Position numbers and translations under genes: made by a program. Of a stretch of 64,000 bases of DNA, positions 19,524 to 27,092 are shown piece after piece. Below the pieces are notes generated by a model, which was not told where the DNA came from, ran no database searches, and saw only the letters and a list, made by a program, of their open reading frames with translations. Source of the DNA: Paraburkholderia fungorum (lineage in GTDB: Bacteria > Pseudomonadota > Gammaproteobacteria > Burkholderiales > Burkholderiaceae); contig NZ_MCAS01000031.1 in NCBI RefSeq assembly GCF_003610895.1, forward strand, positions 20,968 through 84,967, read 5' to 3'. Each line of letters starts with the position of its first letter. The first letter of the stretch is position 1.

Positions 19524-20449
19524 GCGTCGTCTCCGGTGCGGGTCGTGGATTTCGACGGACGGATATCGGCGTCCGCAATGTCCACGGCGTTTGCGTCAGC
19601 GGCGTCGCGTCGTGTTTGTGGCGCAGAAGGGCCGGAGTCCGCGGGCGGTAATCCGGCATTGCGCGTGGGCGTCTTCCGTTTGAACCAGGTGCGCGTTTCC
19701 GAGCGCCACAGCCACATGAAGCCGGCCCCCAGCAGCACGAGCAAGGTCATCACACCTAGCATCGCCGTGGTGCGCATCGACGCTTTGCCGCTGTCCTGCG
19801 CACAAGTCGTTGCTTCGACCGCGCCCGCGGCACTGGCAACGTCGGCGCCGTCGCTGCAATTGGCTGGGAAGCTCAGCACCGGCGTCACCGGCAGCAACGT
19901 CAACGACACGCGCGCGGGCGTCAACCCTTCCACACTGCCCGCCACCAGTGCGCGAATCCTGTCGCGCATCAGCTCGATGTTGTAGTCGCTGCGGTAGCGC
20001 ATCATCACGGACGCCGAGGGCAACGTGTCCTGCGCGGGGTCCATCGGGTCTTTTTGCGGCAGCACAATGTGCACGCGGGCAACCAGTACGCCGTCCATCT
20101 TTTCAAGTGTTTCGGACAGCTCCTGTGACAGCCCATACACGTAGCGGACGCGATCCTCCTCGGGGCTCGAGATCAACCCCTGGCGGCTAAACAGGTCGCC
20201 GAGATTCGCGTGGCCGCCGCGCGGCAGTGCGTACGCGCTGGCAAGCTCGGTGGCGACCACCGCGTCGGCGTCGTCGACCGAAACGTTCCAGGTCCGGTCC
20301 GCGCTGCGCTCCTTGTAGCCGTTAATGCCGTGATGGCTCAGCGCGGCGACGATGCGATTCGCCTGGTCCTCGTCCAGGCCTTCAAAAAGCGAGGTTCTGC
20401 AGCCGGCGAGGAAAAGCAGGACCGGCAGCAGGATCAGGGTGCGGCGCAT
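19520..20449 (-). CDS. sctJ: Type III inner-ring lipoprotein SctJ (HrcJ)
   Basis: 309 residues. A lipoprotein signal with LAGC (residues 14-17) begins the protein. The family motif LFEGLDEDQANRIVAAL follows, then the YscJ/FliF ring-building domains (VARVHIVLPQKDP, RYRSDYNIELMRDRIRALVAGSVEGLTPARVSLTLLPV). A membrane helix lies at about 228-248, followed by a ~60-residue charged cytoplasmic tail, longer than in many HrcJ. It forms the inner-membrane ring with SctD. The ATG shares one base with the sctI stop (TGATG). Confidence 0.95.
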   Translation of the reverse strand: MRRTLILLPVLLFLAGCRTSLFEGLDEDQANRIVAALSHHGINGYKERSADRTWNVSVDDADAVVATELASAYALPRGGHANLGDLFSRQGLISSPEEDRVRYVYGLSQELSETLEKMDGVLVARVHIVLPQKDPMDPAQDTLPSASVMMRYRSDYNIELMRDRIRALVAGSVEGLTPARVSLTLLPVTPVLSFPANCSDGADVASAAGAVEATTCAQDSGKASMRTTAMLGVMTLLVLLGAGFMWLWRSETRTWFKRKTPTRNAGLPPADSGPSAPQTRRDAADANAVDIADADIRPSKSTTRTGDDA

Positions 20450-20772
20450 CAGCTTCGTTGCGTCAATGTCTGGATGGCGCGGCCGATCTCGTCGGCCACA
20501 CGTACCGTCATCTGCACCTTCACTGCGAAGGCGCCCATGTCGGCCTGCAGACGCAGCATGTCGGACGTCGAGATGCGGCCTGAGTCGAGTTGATCGAGGT
20601 GCTGCGACAGTTGCTGTGACGACTTGTCCTGCATGCCCTCTGCATGCGCCATCAGACGCTCGAATAGCGACGCGCCGTCGCCCGAATCGTTAGCGGACAG
20701 GCCCATGACGGGAGCCACAGGGGACAACGAGCCGGCTTGCGTCGGCGTGGTGGTGACGGGAGGTTGCAACAT
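20449..20772 (-). CDS. SctI-like inner rod protein
   Basis: 107 residues. The N-terminal half is polar and Ser/Thr/Pro-rich; the C-terminal half is helical (ISTSDMLRLQADMGAFAVKVQMTVRVADEIGRAIQTLTQ). That helix has the pattern of SctI/HrpB2 inner rod proteins, and the gene sits directly before sctJ as yscI does. It would connect the export gate to the needle base and be an early exported substrate. It ends at the sctJ start with a one-base overlap. Confidence 0.8.
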   Translation of the reverse strand: MLQPPVTTTPTQAGSLSPVAPVMGLSANDSGDGASLFERLMAHAEGMQDKSSQQLSQHLDQLDSGRISTSDMLRLQADMGAFAVKVQMTVRVADEIGRAIQTLTQRS

Positions 20773-20773
20773 A

Positions 20774-21232
20774 TCAATGCTCGCCTAGATTGGTCAGTCG
20801 TTCTATGGTTGAAAGAAAAGCCGCAGCTGGCGCAGCCTGCGCGGCGTGAGCAGCGCGCGCGTAAGGTGCGCATTCGGGCAGATTCAGAAATGCCGCCGCC
20901 ATCGAACTCGCAGCAGGTTCGTCGGCATCCGTCACCTTCATCAGCGTGCGTGCGCCGAGCGCGTATTGCCCTTCGAAAATCTGGCACACGCCGAGCCAGG
21001 CACACGCCAGCGCGCTGTCCGGCACAATCGCGAGCGCCCGGCCGAACAACAGCGACGCGCCGCGGTAGTTCGCACGGTCGAGTTCGACAAGACCCTGCCC
21101 GAGGTACGGAAAGGCTCGCTGCGGATACAGCAGGGCCAGCCGGTCGAACAGGTAGTGCGCCTCGTCGAAGCGTCGATGGACGCGAGCGTAGTGACCGATT
21201 GAAATCAGCAGTTCCAGTGTGTCGTCCTGCAT
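20774..21232 (-). CDS. TPR protein, SctG-like needle chaperone candidate
   Basis: 152 residues of helical repeats with TPR spacing (HRRFDEAHYLFDRLALLYPQRAFPYLGQGLVELDRANYRGASLLFGRALAIVPDSALACAWLGVCQIFEGQYALG). The gene lies between the needle-like gene and sctI, exactly where yscG/pscG is found. Those TPR chaperones hold the needle subunit in the cytoplasm. The ATG at 21232 has a GGGAG site; a TTG nine codons upstream is possible. An alternative is an HrpB1/HrpK-type TPR protein of Hrp systems. Family assignment comes from fold pattern and order, not a specific motif. Confidence 0.7.
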   Translation of the reverse strand: MQDDTLELLISIGHYARVHRRFDEAHYLFDRLALLYPQRAFPYLGQGLVELDRANYRGASLLFGRALAIVPDSALACAWLGVCQIFEGQYALGARTLMKVTDADEPAASSMAAAFLNLPECAPYARAAHAAQAAPAAAFLSTIERLTNLGEH

Positions 21233-21287
21233 CTGCAATAGCTCCCGAAGACGCCACAAGGGCGTCTCCGTCCTGGTTAAAAAAACG

Positions 21288-21620
21288 TTACTTGGAAGAG
21301 CGCGCCGTTTCCTTCTGCGCGTCGGTCAAACCCTGGATGCACGACGTTGCTGCACTCTGGGTCGTATTGACCGAGCCCATCGCCTGCTGGACCTTCAGCA
21401 TTGCGACGTTCTGCTGCTTGTCGTCGGCGACTTCGGCCTGCTTCAATTTGTTGTCGAAGTCCTTGTTCTGCTTCTCGAGAATCTTCGCCAGCACTTCGAC
21501 AACCTTCTGGGCCGACACGCCTCCTGTGTCGCCGACCACCGAGCTGCCACCGCTACCACCGCCGCCGGAGAAACTGCTGCCTCCCGAATTCGGAGACATG
21601 GTCGTATTAATCTCACTCAT
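21288..21620 (-). CDS. SctF-like candidate needle protein with Gly/Ser-rich head
   Basis: 110 residues. The first ~30 are a Gly/Ser-rich flexible stretch (GGSSFSGGGGSGGSS). The rest is two predicted helices split by DDKQ (SAQKVVEVLAKILEKQNKDFDNKLKQAEVA / QNVAMLKVQQAMGSVNTTQSAATSCIQGLTDAQKE). Helix-turn-helix hairpins of this size are typical of needle subunits, and the gene occupies the SctF place between SctE-like and SctG-like genes. The long Gly-rich head is not usual. An AGGAAT ribosome site precedes the ATG at 21620. Called by layout; an EspA-like filament or another early substrate is an alternative. Confidence 0.65.
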   Translation of the reverse strand: MSEINTTMSPNSGGSSFSGGGGSGGSSVVGDTGGVSAQKVVEVLAKILEKQNKDFDNKLKQAEVADDKQQNVAMLKVQQAMGSVNTTQSAATSCIQGLTDAQKETARSSK

Positions 21621-21636
21621 TTCTGGATTCCTAAAT

Positions 21637-21894
21637 TTAATCCCGAGCGTTTGTGAAGCTCGCGCTTCGTTCCACCACCAGTCGAGCCGCTCGCAAACAC
21701 TCGACAAGCAGAACCAGTTCATTTTTCACGGTCGGCGCCGCCGTCACGAGCGCATCGCTAACGCGACTGATCTCAGCAGTCAGCCGCGCCGCGATCAACT
21801 CACGACCGGCTCCGCCGCCTTCGGCGAGTTGAGCTTCCAGCCGCAAATCGGCGCACGCGCCAAGCGTGCTCTTATTGGCATTGTTTTGGGGCAT
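21637..21894 (-). CDS. SctE-like small helical protein (YscE type candidate)
   Basis: 85 residues, helical, with no membrane segment (DLRLEAQLAEGGGAGRELIAARLTAEISRVSDALVT...). It lies between sctD and the needle candidate, where YscE is encoded in Ysc systems. YscE pairs with the TPR chaperone YscG to hold the needle subunit. The ATG at 21894 lies inside the end of sctD (23-base overlap). No decisive motif is seen, so the name is from order and size only. Confidence 0.6.
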   Translation of the reverse strand: MPQNNANKSTLGACADLRLEAQLAEGGGAGRELIAARLTAEISRVSDALVTAAPTVKNELVLLVECLRAARLVVERSASFTNARD

Positions 21895-22969
21895 GAGCAG
21901 CATCCATAAAAAATTCGTAGATCGAACCATCGTCATCGCGCAAGATGTACGCAGAACAGGTCGATAGTCGCGTGATCCGTCCTATTGGCAGTCGTGCGCC
22001 TGGGAAGTAGCGCACGCCCTGCGCATCGGTAAGCCAGACTGCGTGACGGCCGCTGAGCAGATTCAGGCCGAGTGCTTCGAGCGGCACGCGCACGCGCTCG
22101 CCCTGCTGCACGTGGCCGGGAAAAGTGAGACCACGCAGTCCGCTGATCTCGGCACTCGCCAGGCGGGCGATGCGCGCGTAGTCCCACGATTCAGGCGATA
22201 TGAAGCCCTGGGCCACCGGCAGCGTCGCCGTGAACGTACCGGGCCCCGCGGGGTGCACCTCCGCGCCGCGGTAGTAGCGCGCGAGAAACTCTTCGACCTG
22301 TTCCTGCAACTGCGCGAGCACGATCACGTGCATCACCAGCGCCCGCTTCTGTGACCACGCACTGGCGGTTAGTGCGGCCAGATCAGCGGGCGACTGTACA
22401 TAGCCCTCGTAGACGAGTGCGCCGGTCCTCGGGTCGAGATGTTTCGTCACCAGACGGAATGCGTCGTTGGGACGCGTCGCGCGCGGTACGCCAGACCACT
22501 GGGTAGACGAGATCCAGGCCAGCAGCGCCAAGGCAAACGGCATCCCGAAGACCACTGCTTTGGTGACGCGCGACGCATCCGACCAGCGTTTGCCGAGATA
22601 CACAAGCTGCGCATGACGCAGCAGATAGGCGCGCTCGGCGTCACGCGTCATTGCCTCACCCGGCGCATCGCGGCCGCTGAACTGAAAAGTAACGACGCCC
22701 GCTGAAAACCGTGCGCCGCGCTCCACTGTCACGCGCCGCCCCGGCGGCAGGGGCCGGCCGAACACCGTGACTTTCGCCTGGTGGGCAACCAGCACGAGTC
22801 CCGTGCCGTGCAGCTCGACGGTAACGTGCAGGGGTTCGACGCCCTCGTCTATCACCATCAGGTCGGCATCCGCGCCACTGCCTATCCGCAGCGGCCGGTC
22901 AGCCGGCAGCACCACGCTCGCGCCGGTGTGCACGCCCTCCATCACCACAATCAGCGCATCAGCGTTCAT
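21872..22969 (-). CDS. sctD: Type III inner-membrane ring protein SctD (HrpW/YscD type)
   Basis: 365 residues. Residues ~5-100 show an FHA-like cytoplasmic domain (VLPADRPLRIGSGADADLMV..GVEPLHVTVELHG). One membrane helix is at about 136-154, and a periplasmic region with ring-building repeats follows (ALTASAWSQKRALVMHVIVLAQLQEQVEEFLARYY). This order of domains is that of SctD, which surrounds SctJ and contacts the outer-membrane secretin. The gene overlaps the end of sctC by 11 bases. Confidence 0.85.
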   Translation of the reverse strand: MNADALIVVMEGVHTGASVVLPADRPLRIGSGADADLMVIDEGVEPLHVTVELHGTGLVLVAHQAKVTVFGRPLPPGRRVTVERGARFSAGVVTFQFSGRDAPGEAMTRDAERAYLLRHAQLVYLGKRWSDASRVTKAVVFGMPFALALLAWISSTQWSGVPRATRPNDAFRLVTKHLDPRTGALVYEGYVQSPADLAALTASAWSQKRALVMHVIVLAQLQEQVEEFLARYYRGAEVHPAGPGTFTATLPVAQGFISPESWDYARIARLASAEISGLRGLTFPGHVQQGERVRVPLEALGLNLLSGRHAVWLTDAQGVRYFPGARLPIGRITRLSTCSAYILRDDDGSIYEFFMDAAHAPKQCQ

Positions 22970-25091
22970 CGCGACGCTCCCACGGCATCTTGCTCACCAG
23001 CGGCAAATCGGATGACGACCAATGTGATCGCGATGGGTACGGTGGCGGTGGCGGTGGCGGTGGCGGTGGCGGTGGCGGTGGCGGTGGCGGTGGCGCGGCG
23101 CTCGCAGCGGCTTGCGTCAGCGTCCGCGATACGACGTCGGCGTTCTGCGCAACCGCTGCCGTGGCCCCGGCAGGTTTCGCGGGTTCCGCCGCAGCACCGC
23201 CCGTTGGCGGTGCCAGCGCGGACAAGGCAGCCACTACGCCAGACCGCTGCGCGAGGATCGCGTCGGGATCCGGGCGAACGGCGCCCACCGGCATTCCCGC
23301 TGCGGCCTGCGCCGTGTCCGGCTCAACGTCACCCGACAGACGTTTGAGCCGCGGCGTAATCAGGATCAGCCGTTCGAGGCGCTCATGCGTCGTCTGGGTA
23401 TCCCGGAACAGCGCACCGAGGTACGGCACGTCGCCGAGCACCGGCACCTTCGACGTCGTGCTCTCGCTGCGCTCATATTGATAGCCGCCTATCAGCAGAC
23501 TGTCACCGTCGCGCACGATCGCCTGGGTGACGACCGAATGGTTGTCGACCTTCGGAATACCGTCCACCGTCACCAGCGTGTTGAATGTGCCGTCTTCGAT
23601 CTGGATGTTCAGCCGGATATTGCGGCGAGGCTCACCGCCCGATTCAACGCTCGGCGTCACCTTCAGGGTCATCCCGGTGTCGATGTTGAAGAGATCGACG
23701 GCCTGATTACCCGCCACGCGCACATAGACCGAACTGCGCGAAGTCAGGGCCGCTTCCGTGTTGTTCAGCGTGAGCACCTGCGGGCGCGACAGCACACGCG
23801 CCTGACCGGCATCTTCCAATGCATGGATCTGTGCAAACAGGTATTGCGCCGAGTTGCCGACCAGCGTCGCGAGGTTCAGTCCGGTTAATGCGCTAGCCGG
23901 CGTCGCCAGCTTCGGAGCGCGGAACGCCAACGGCGCGCTTGCGGTCCCGGAAGCGCCGTTGATACGTCCATTTGCGCCGCCCCATTGCACGCCGAGCGAG
24001 CGTGCGGCATTCGACGATACGTCGATCACCACGGCGTCGATTTCCACCAGTTCCTGAGGCTGGTCGAGCATCGCGATGGCGCGCTCGTAATTCGGCATCA
24101 TCGAGACGAGGTCGCTGATGACCACCGCGTTGGTGCGCTGATCGGCGACGATATTGCGCCGCGCGGGGGTCACGGGGGGCTGCGCGGTGTCAGCGTCTGG
24201 CAGTGGCGGCCGCTCAACATTGCCTGCGGGCGACGCGCCGCCAAGACCGAGACCGAGCAGGCTTGGCAGCGGCGGCGGGCCGCCGCGCGCGCTGCGATCA
24301 TCGGCGCGCTGCTCGGCCCGCGCATCGGTGCGCGCACGCGTTGTGCGCGACGCAGTCGACTGCCAGGTGTCCGTCATCAACTGGCGCAGCAGCGAAGCGA
24401 CGCCAGGCACGAGCTGCTCCTGTGCTCCCACGCTGTAGTGAACGTCCTGCGCCTGCGCGTAGCGCAGCGGGAAAACGCGGATCGCGGTCTCGTCGAACGA
24501 CGGCTCGACCGTAGTCTGCCGCTGCGCCTTGTCGATCGCCTCCGTCACCGCGTCGACGAACTTCGACGGACCCGCAACCTTGACCGTGGTCGCCGAATAT
24601 CTGATCGGCAGGCGCGGGTCGTCGAGATCGAGGTTGCGAAGCAGCGATGCAACCGCTTCGCGGGTCATCGGAGCAAACGGAATAACCCGGCTGCGCACGT
24701 CCGAAGCCGTCGCGACGTGCATCACCTTGCCGTCGAAGTACCAGACGAGGCCGTACGCCTCCGCCAGTTGGGTGAAGACGTTGCCAGGCGTGTCGTCGAA
24801 GCGGCCGTTGACCGCTCCTTTTACGTCGCGACCGATGTCGGCGCTCAAGCCTTCGACGGCGAGCACATCACGCAACACGTCGGGCAGTGGTGCGCCGTTC
24901 ACCGCATAGTGAATCGGTGCACCGCGCCAAACGGGAGTCGCGGCGTCGGCCGTGGACATCAGCAGTGCCGGACAGGCCACGCCGAGCAGCCCCGCGATAT
25001 GGCGCACGGCGCCCCGGATCGCGTACGGCTGCAAGGACGAGGGTTTGCCGCCCTTCTTGATGATCGAATCGTTGCGCCACATCATTAGCAT
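22959..25091 (-). CDS. sctC: Type III outer-membrane secretin SctC (HrcC) with polyproline tail
   Basis: 710 residues. An N-terminal export signal (hydrophobic ~30-45, Ala-rich cleavage region near STADAA) is followed by periplasmic N domains and a secretin domain (LSRPQVLTLNNTEAALTSRSSVYVRVAGN; SVVTQAIVRDGDSLLIGGYQYE; KVPVLGDVPYLGALFR). It forms the outer-membrane ring. Between the N domains lies an Arg/Pro-rich linker (about 250-310). The C-terminal ~100 residues are Ala/Pro-rich and include 18 consecutive prolines encoded by a hexamer repeat. It is the first gene of the leftward operon; an AGGGA site lies six bases before the ATG. Confidence 0.95.
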   Translation of the reverse strand: MLMMWRNDSIIKKGGKPSSLQPYAIRGAVRHIAGLLGVACPALLMSTADAATPVWRGAPIHYAVNGAPLPDVLRDVLAVEGLSADIGRDVKGAVNGRFDDTPGNVFTQLAEAYGLVWYFDGKVMHVATASDVRSRVIPFAPMTREAVASLLRNLDLDDPRLPIRYSATTVKVAGPSKFVDAVTEAIDKAQRQTTVEPSFDETAIRVFPLRYAQAQDVHYSVGAQEQLVPGVASLLRQLMTDTWQSTASRTTRARTDARAEQRADDRSARGGPPPLPSLLGLGLGGASPAGNVERPPLPDADTAQPPVTPARRNIVADQRTNAVVISDLVSMMPNYERAIAMLDQPQELVEIDAVVIDVSSNAARSLGVQWGGANGRINGASGTASAPLAFRAPKLATPASALTGLNLATLVGNSAQYLFAQIHALEDAGQARVLSRPQVLTLNNTEAALTSRSSVYVRVAGNQAVDLFNIDTGMTLKVTPSVESGGEPRRNIRLNIQIEDGTFNTLVTVDGIPKVDNHSVVTQAIVRDGDSLLIGGYQYERSESTTSKVPVLGDVPYLGALFRDTQTTHERLERLILITPRLKRLSGDVEPDTAQAAAGMPVGAVRPDPDAILAQRSGVVAALSALAPPTGGAAAEPAKPAGATAAVAQNADVVSRTLTQAAASAAPPPPPPPPPPPPPPPPPPYPSRSHWSSSDLPLVSKMPWERRDER
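23041..23094 (+). repeat. Hexanucleotide microsatellite (GGTGGC)x9 inside sctC
   Basis: Nine uninterrupted GGTGGC copies encode the 18-proline run near the SctC C-terminus (read on the minus strand as CCG/CCA-type codons). Slippage would add or remove Pro-Pro pairs without shifting the frame. Confidence 0.97.
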
Positions 25092-25506
25092 TAAAAATCC
25101 CTGGCTGCGTTTATTGACTACGTTAGCCAGAAATTTAATGGCGCTTCAACACTCCATGGTCATACACATATACGACATCCCCGGAATGTCGAGCGCGCCA
25201 CGCCCCTTACCGAACAGAATTTCAAGACCAGGATTTCATCTTCACCTCAAATTAATCAAAATGAATTTTTTATCCCAAAAATAGGCTGAAGATACACATT
25301 GTCGCAAGTCTTATATCTGTATGACCTTCTGCGTTAGCAAAGGAAGAGGATTGACGAACCGACAATTCGATTAATTCGCTTATGACAGGTAAACCATTCA
25401 ACCCAAACCACAACTCTTTGACTTTCTCGATCTTGTTCAGGGCCTTGGTGGGCTTCGAGATCTTCATGGATGCTTCGCTCCTGCCGGTTCCTACAGAAGC
25501 GTCGAC
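25092..25506. promoter_or_regulatory. AT-rich control region upstream of the type III operon
   Basis: This ~415-base stretch is clearly richer in A and T than the operon or its flanks. A dyad CGACAT-N7-ATGTCG at 25173-25191 lies about 82 bases before the sctC start and is a plausible operator. No sigma-54, HrpL-type or TTCG-N16-TTCG element was recognised. A small leftward frame (25270-25467) occupies part of the region. Confidence 0.5.
25270..25467 (-). CDS. Hypothetical 65-residue protein upstream of sctC
   Basis: A 65-residue frame preceded by an AGGAG-type ribosome site about ten bases from its ATG. It is basic at the start (MKISKPTKALNKIEKVKELWFG) with a hydrophobic end (MCIFSLFLG). Codon use is AT-rich, unlike most of the island. 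It reads in the operon direction, about 180 bases before sctC. No family was recognised. It may be a small regulator, a leader peptide or chance. Confidence 0.35.
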   Translation of the reverse strand: MKISKPTKALNKIEKVKELWFGLNGLPVISELIELSVRQSSSFANAEGHTDIRLATMCIFSLFLG

Positions 25507-25824
25507 ATGCGGATGACACGGTATTGCAACTTCACGCCTCAGCTTGCAAAACCAAGACTACGCTCAATCAGAATTAACGGTTTTGCAACATGTCTGCGAC
25601 TCGAGGAAATTTACTGGCGAATCATCGAAGAAATTGCGCGTCAGGAATCTCTGACAGTCGGCAAGTTAATTTCAAAATGGGCTATCGATATTGATATGAC
25701 GCAAGAAACCGTCTGCAATTTCACTGGACTTATCAGAATTATTTGCGTCACTCAAATAATAGAACAGAAGCATCTGATCGATATGAGGACACTCGATCCA
25801 GACGCGCCGGTCAACGCATTTTAA
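25507..25824 (+). CDS. Ribbon-helix-helix (RHH_4-type) DNA-binding protein
   Basis: 105 residues. The core matches the RHH_4 layout: a strand RSIRINGFATCLRLEEIYWRIIEEIARQESLTVGKLISKW, then a second helical block NFTGLIRIICVTQI. In that family the pattern is a short basic strand, G.xTSxRLE, a helix and SAIRxFVL. Such proteins bind operators as dimers. The gene lies in the AT-rich gap between the leftward secretion operon and the rightward substrate-like genes, so it is a candidate local regulator. The ATG at 25507 was used; another ATG three codons on is possible. Codon use is AT-rich, suggesting transfer or weak expression. Confidence 0.7.
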   Translation: MRMTRYCNFTPQLAKPRLRSIRINGFATCLRLEEIYWRIIEEIARQESLTVGKLISKWAIDIDMTQETVCNFTGLIRIICVTQIIEQKHLIDMRTLDPDAPVNAF

Positions 25825-25944
25825 TAACCTGCAAGGAGGTTCATCGGAATAGACGCATCCATTCCCTTATATGTCGCGACGCGCAATTACTCACGCGAAA
25901 AAAACAACTGATCAGTTTAAATTTTTAATCACAAGGATTTGATC

Positions 25945-26325
25945 ATGACGAATGCGATCAACAACATGGGCAACAGCACGCAGCTCCACATGAGCAGCAC
26001 GTCCGCACCGGCTCAAAGCGGCATGCAGACCGAGGCGCACTTCGCCTCCGTGCGCACGTTTTCCACCGACAAAACCGGGGATGCCGGCAATACGTCTTGC
26101 GCGGGAGCGGGTGGTGACGGCCAGGCAGCACAGGGCGCCGACTCATCGGCGCAGGGGAGCGGAAGTGGCGGCAGCGAGATGATGAGCCAGATCATGGACC
26201 TCATCAAAACAGCCATTTCCGCCGCGGCGCAAGTGGTTTCGCCACTTATGAGCATGTTCACGTCGATGATGGGCCAGGCAGGTTCATCGGGTTCGTCTGG
26301 CTCATCGGGTTCGGGCGCCGCTTGA
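25945..26325 (+). CDS. Small Ser/Gly-rich candidate secreted protein (pilin, harpin or translocator-like)
   Basis: 126 residues, no signal peptide. Residues 1-80 are rich in Ser, Gly, Ala, Gln and Thr. Residues ~83-110 are an amphipathic to hydrophobic helix (MMSQIMDLIKTAISAAAQVVSPLMSMFTSMMGQ). A Gly/Ser tail (SSGSSGSSGSG) ends the protein. The composition suits a type III-exported harpin, pilin or pore-forming translocator; none can be proved. AAGGA lies eight bases before the ATG at 25945. It is divergent from sctC and directly upstream of the ART-like gene. Confidence 0.6.
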   Translation: MTNAINNMGNSTQLHMSSTSAPAQSGMQTEAHFASVRTFSTDKTGDAGNTSCAGAGGDGQAAQGADSSAQGSGSGGSEMMSQIMDLIKTAISAAAQVVSPLMSMFTSMMGQAGSSGSSGSSGSGAA

Positions 26326-26426
26326 CGGCACCCTGAACGGTCTGGCCGTCGCGCAGACTCGGCCGGTCTCGGGGCGGCATCCCGTATACCGCCCCGCTTC
26401 GAATCCCGCCTTTCTTTCAGGACGCA

Positions 26427-27038
26427 ATGATGAATTCTCTCGGGCCGGGTCCCGTCGATCGCAAGCGAATCGACGGCCTCGCGCGACACTCCAATGCAGG
26501 ATTGCACTCGGCCATTACCGGTTTTGTCGGCGATAGCGATAGCCATCGCCATATCGGCGAGACGCTGCGCAGCGCCTCGCCGCCAGACGCAGTCGTGCAG
26601 CGTTTCCTCGACGAATTGCAGTTAATGCAGGATTACGTGGGCACCTCGTACCGGGTGTCGCAGATCTCTCGCGAAGGACTCGCCATGCTACAACACGGCC
26701 GAGGCCGGCATTTTGTCGACCTCGGAGCACAGTGCGCCTTTGTCCTGCCGTCCAATGCGGCGGCATGGGCAAGAAATGCGGCACAACCGCGTGCCGGTGC
26801 CTACCAGCTGTTCTCGATCTTTGACGAGTCGGTCCCACAGAAGAATCTGTCGACAGCCCTGCTTGCCGATCATGTCATCGTGCCGCCAGGGACCCCGCTG
26901 CGCCTGACGGGTCTGCGCATCATTCGGAGCCAGGATGCAGCGGGTCCTGGCCGCCCTCGTATCGTCGCGCATTTCGCCCGGGCCAACTCCGCATGCGGCA
27001 CACCCTATGACCTCTACAACGGTGCCCGAGGCGCCTGA
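26427..27038 (+). CDS. Candidate effector with ADP-ribosyltransferase-like pattern, catalytic Glu not found
   Basis: 203 residues, no signal peptide or membrane segment. The second half follows the layout of single-domain ADP-ribosyltransferases: an arginine in TSYRVSQ (75-76), a G..F.D.G..F..PS block at 95-109, a core strand YQLFSIFDE, then ADHVIVPPGTPLRLTGL (147-163). In ART enzymes the last block usually reads ExEVLxPPGTxFRV; here the two glutamates align with Ala and His. It could be an inactive relative, a divergent enzyme, or a different fold with a chance match. The place beside a type III operon suggests a substrate. Confidence 0.5.
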   Translation: MMNSLGPGPVDRKRIDGLARHSNAGLHSAITGFVGDSDSHRHIGETLRSASPPDAVVQRFLDELQLMQDYVGTSYRVSQISREGLAMLQHGRGRHFVDLGAQCAFVLPSNAAAWARNAAQPRAGAYQLFSIFDESVPQKNLSTALLADHVIVPPGTPLRLTGLRIIRSQDAAGPGRPRIVAHFARANSACGTPYDLYNGARGA

Positions 27039-27092
27039 CACAGGCAGCCGGTGTGTGCGGTTGACCGACCGCTCCGGTAAACTGCAAGGCTG

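Noticed and set aside
22990..23481. Rightward Gly-rich frame opposite the end of sctC
   Set aside because: It is the reverse reading of the polyproline codons and hexamer repeat; sctC has conserved secretin motifs on the other strand.
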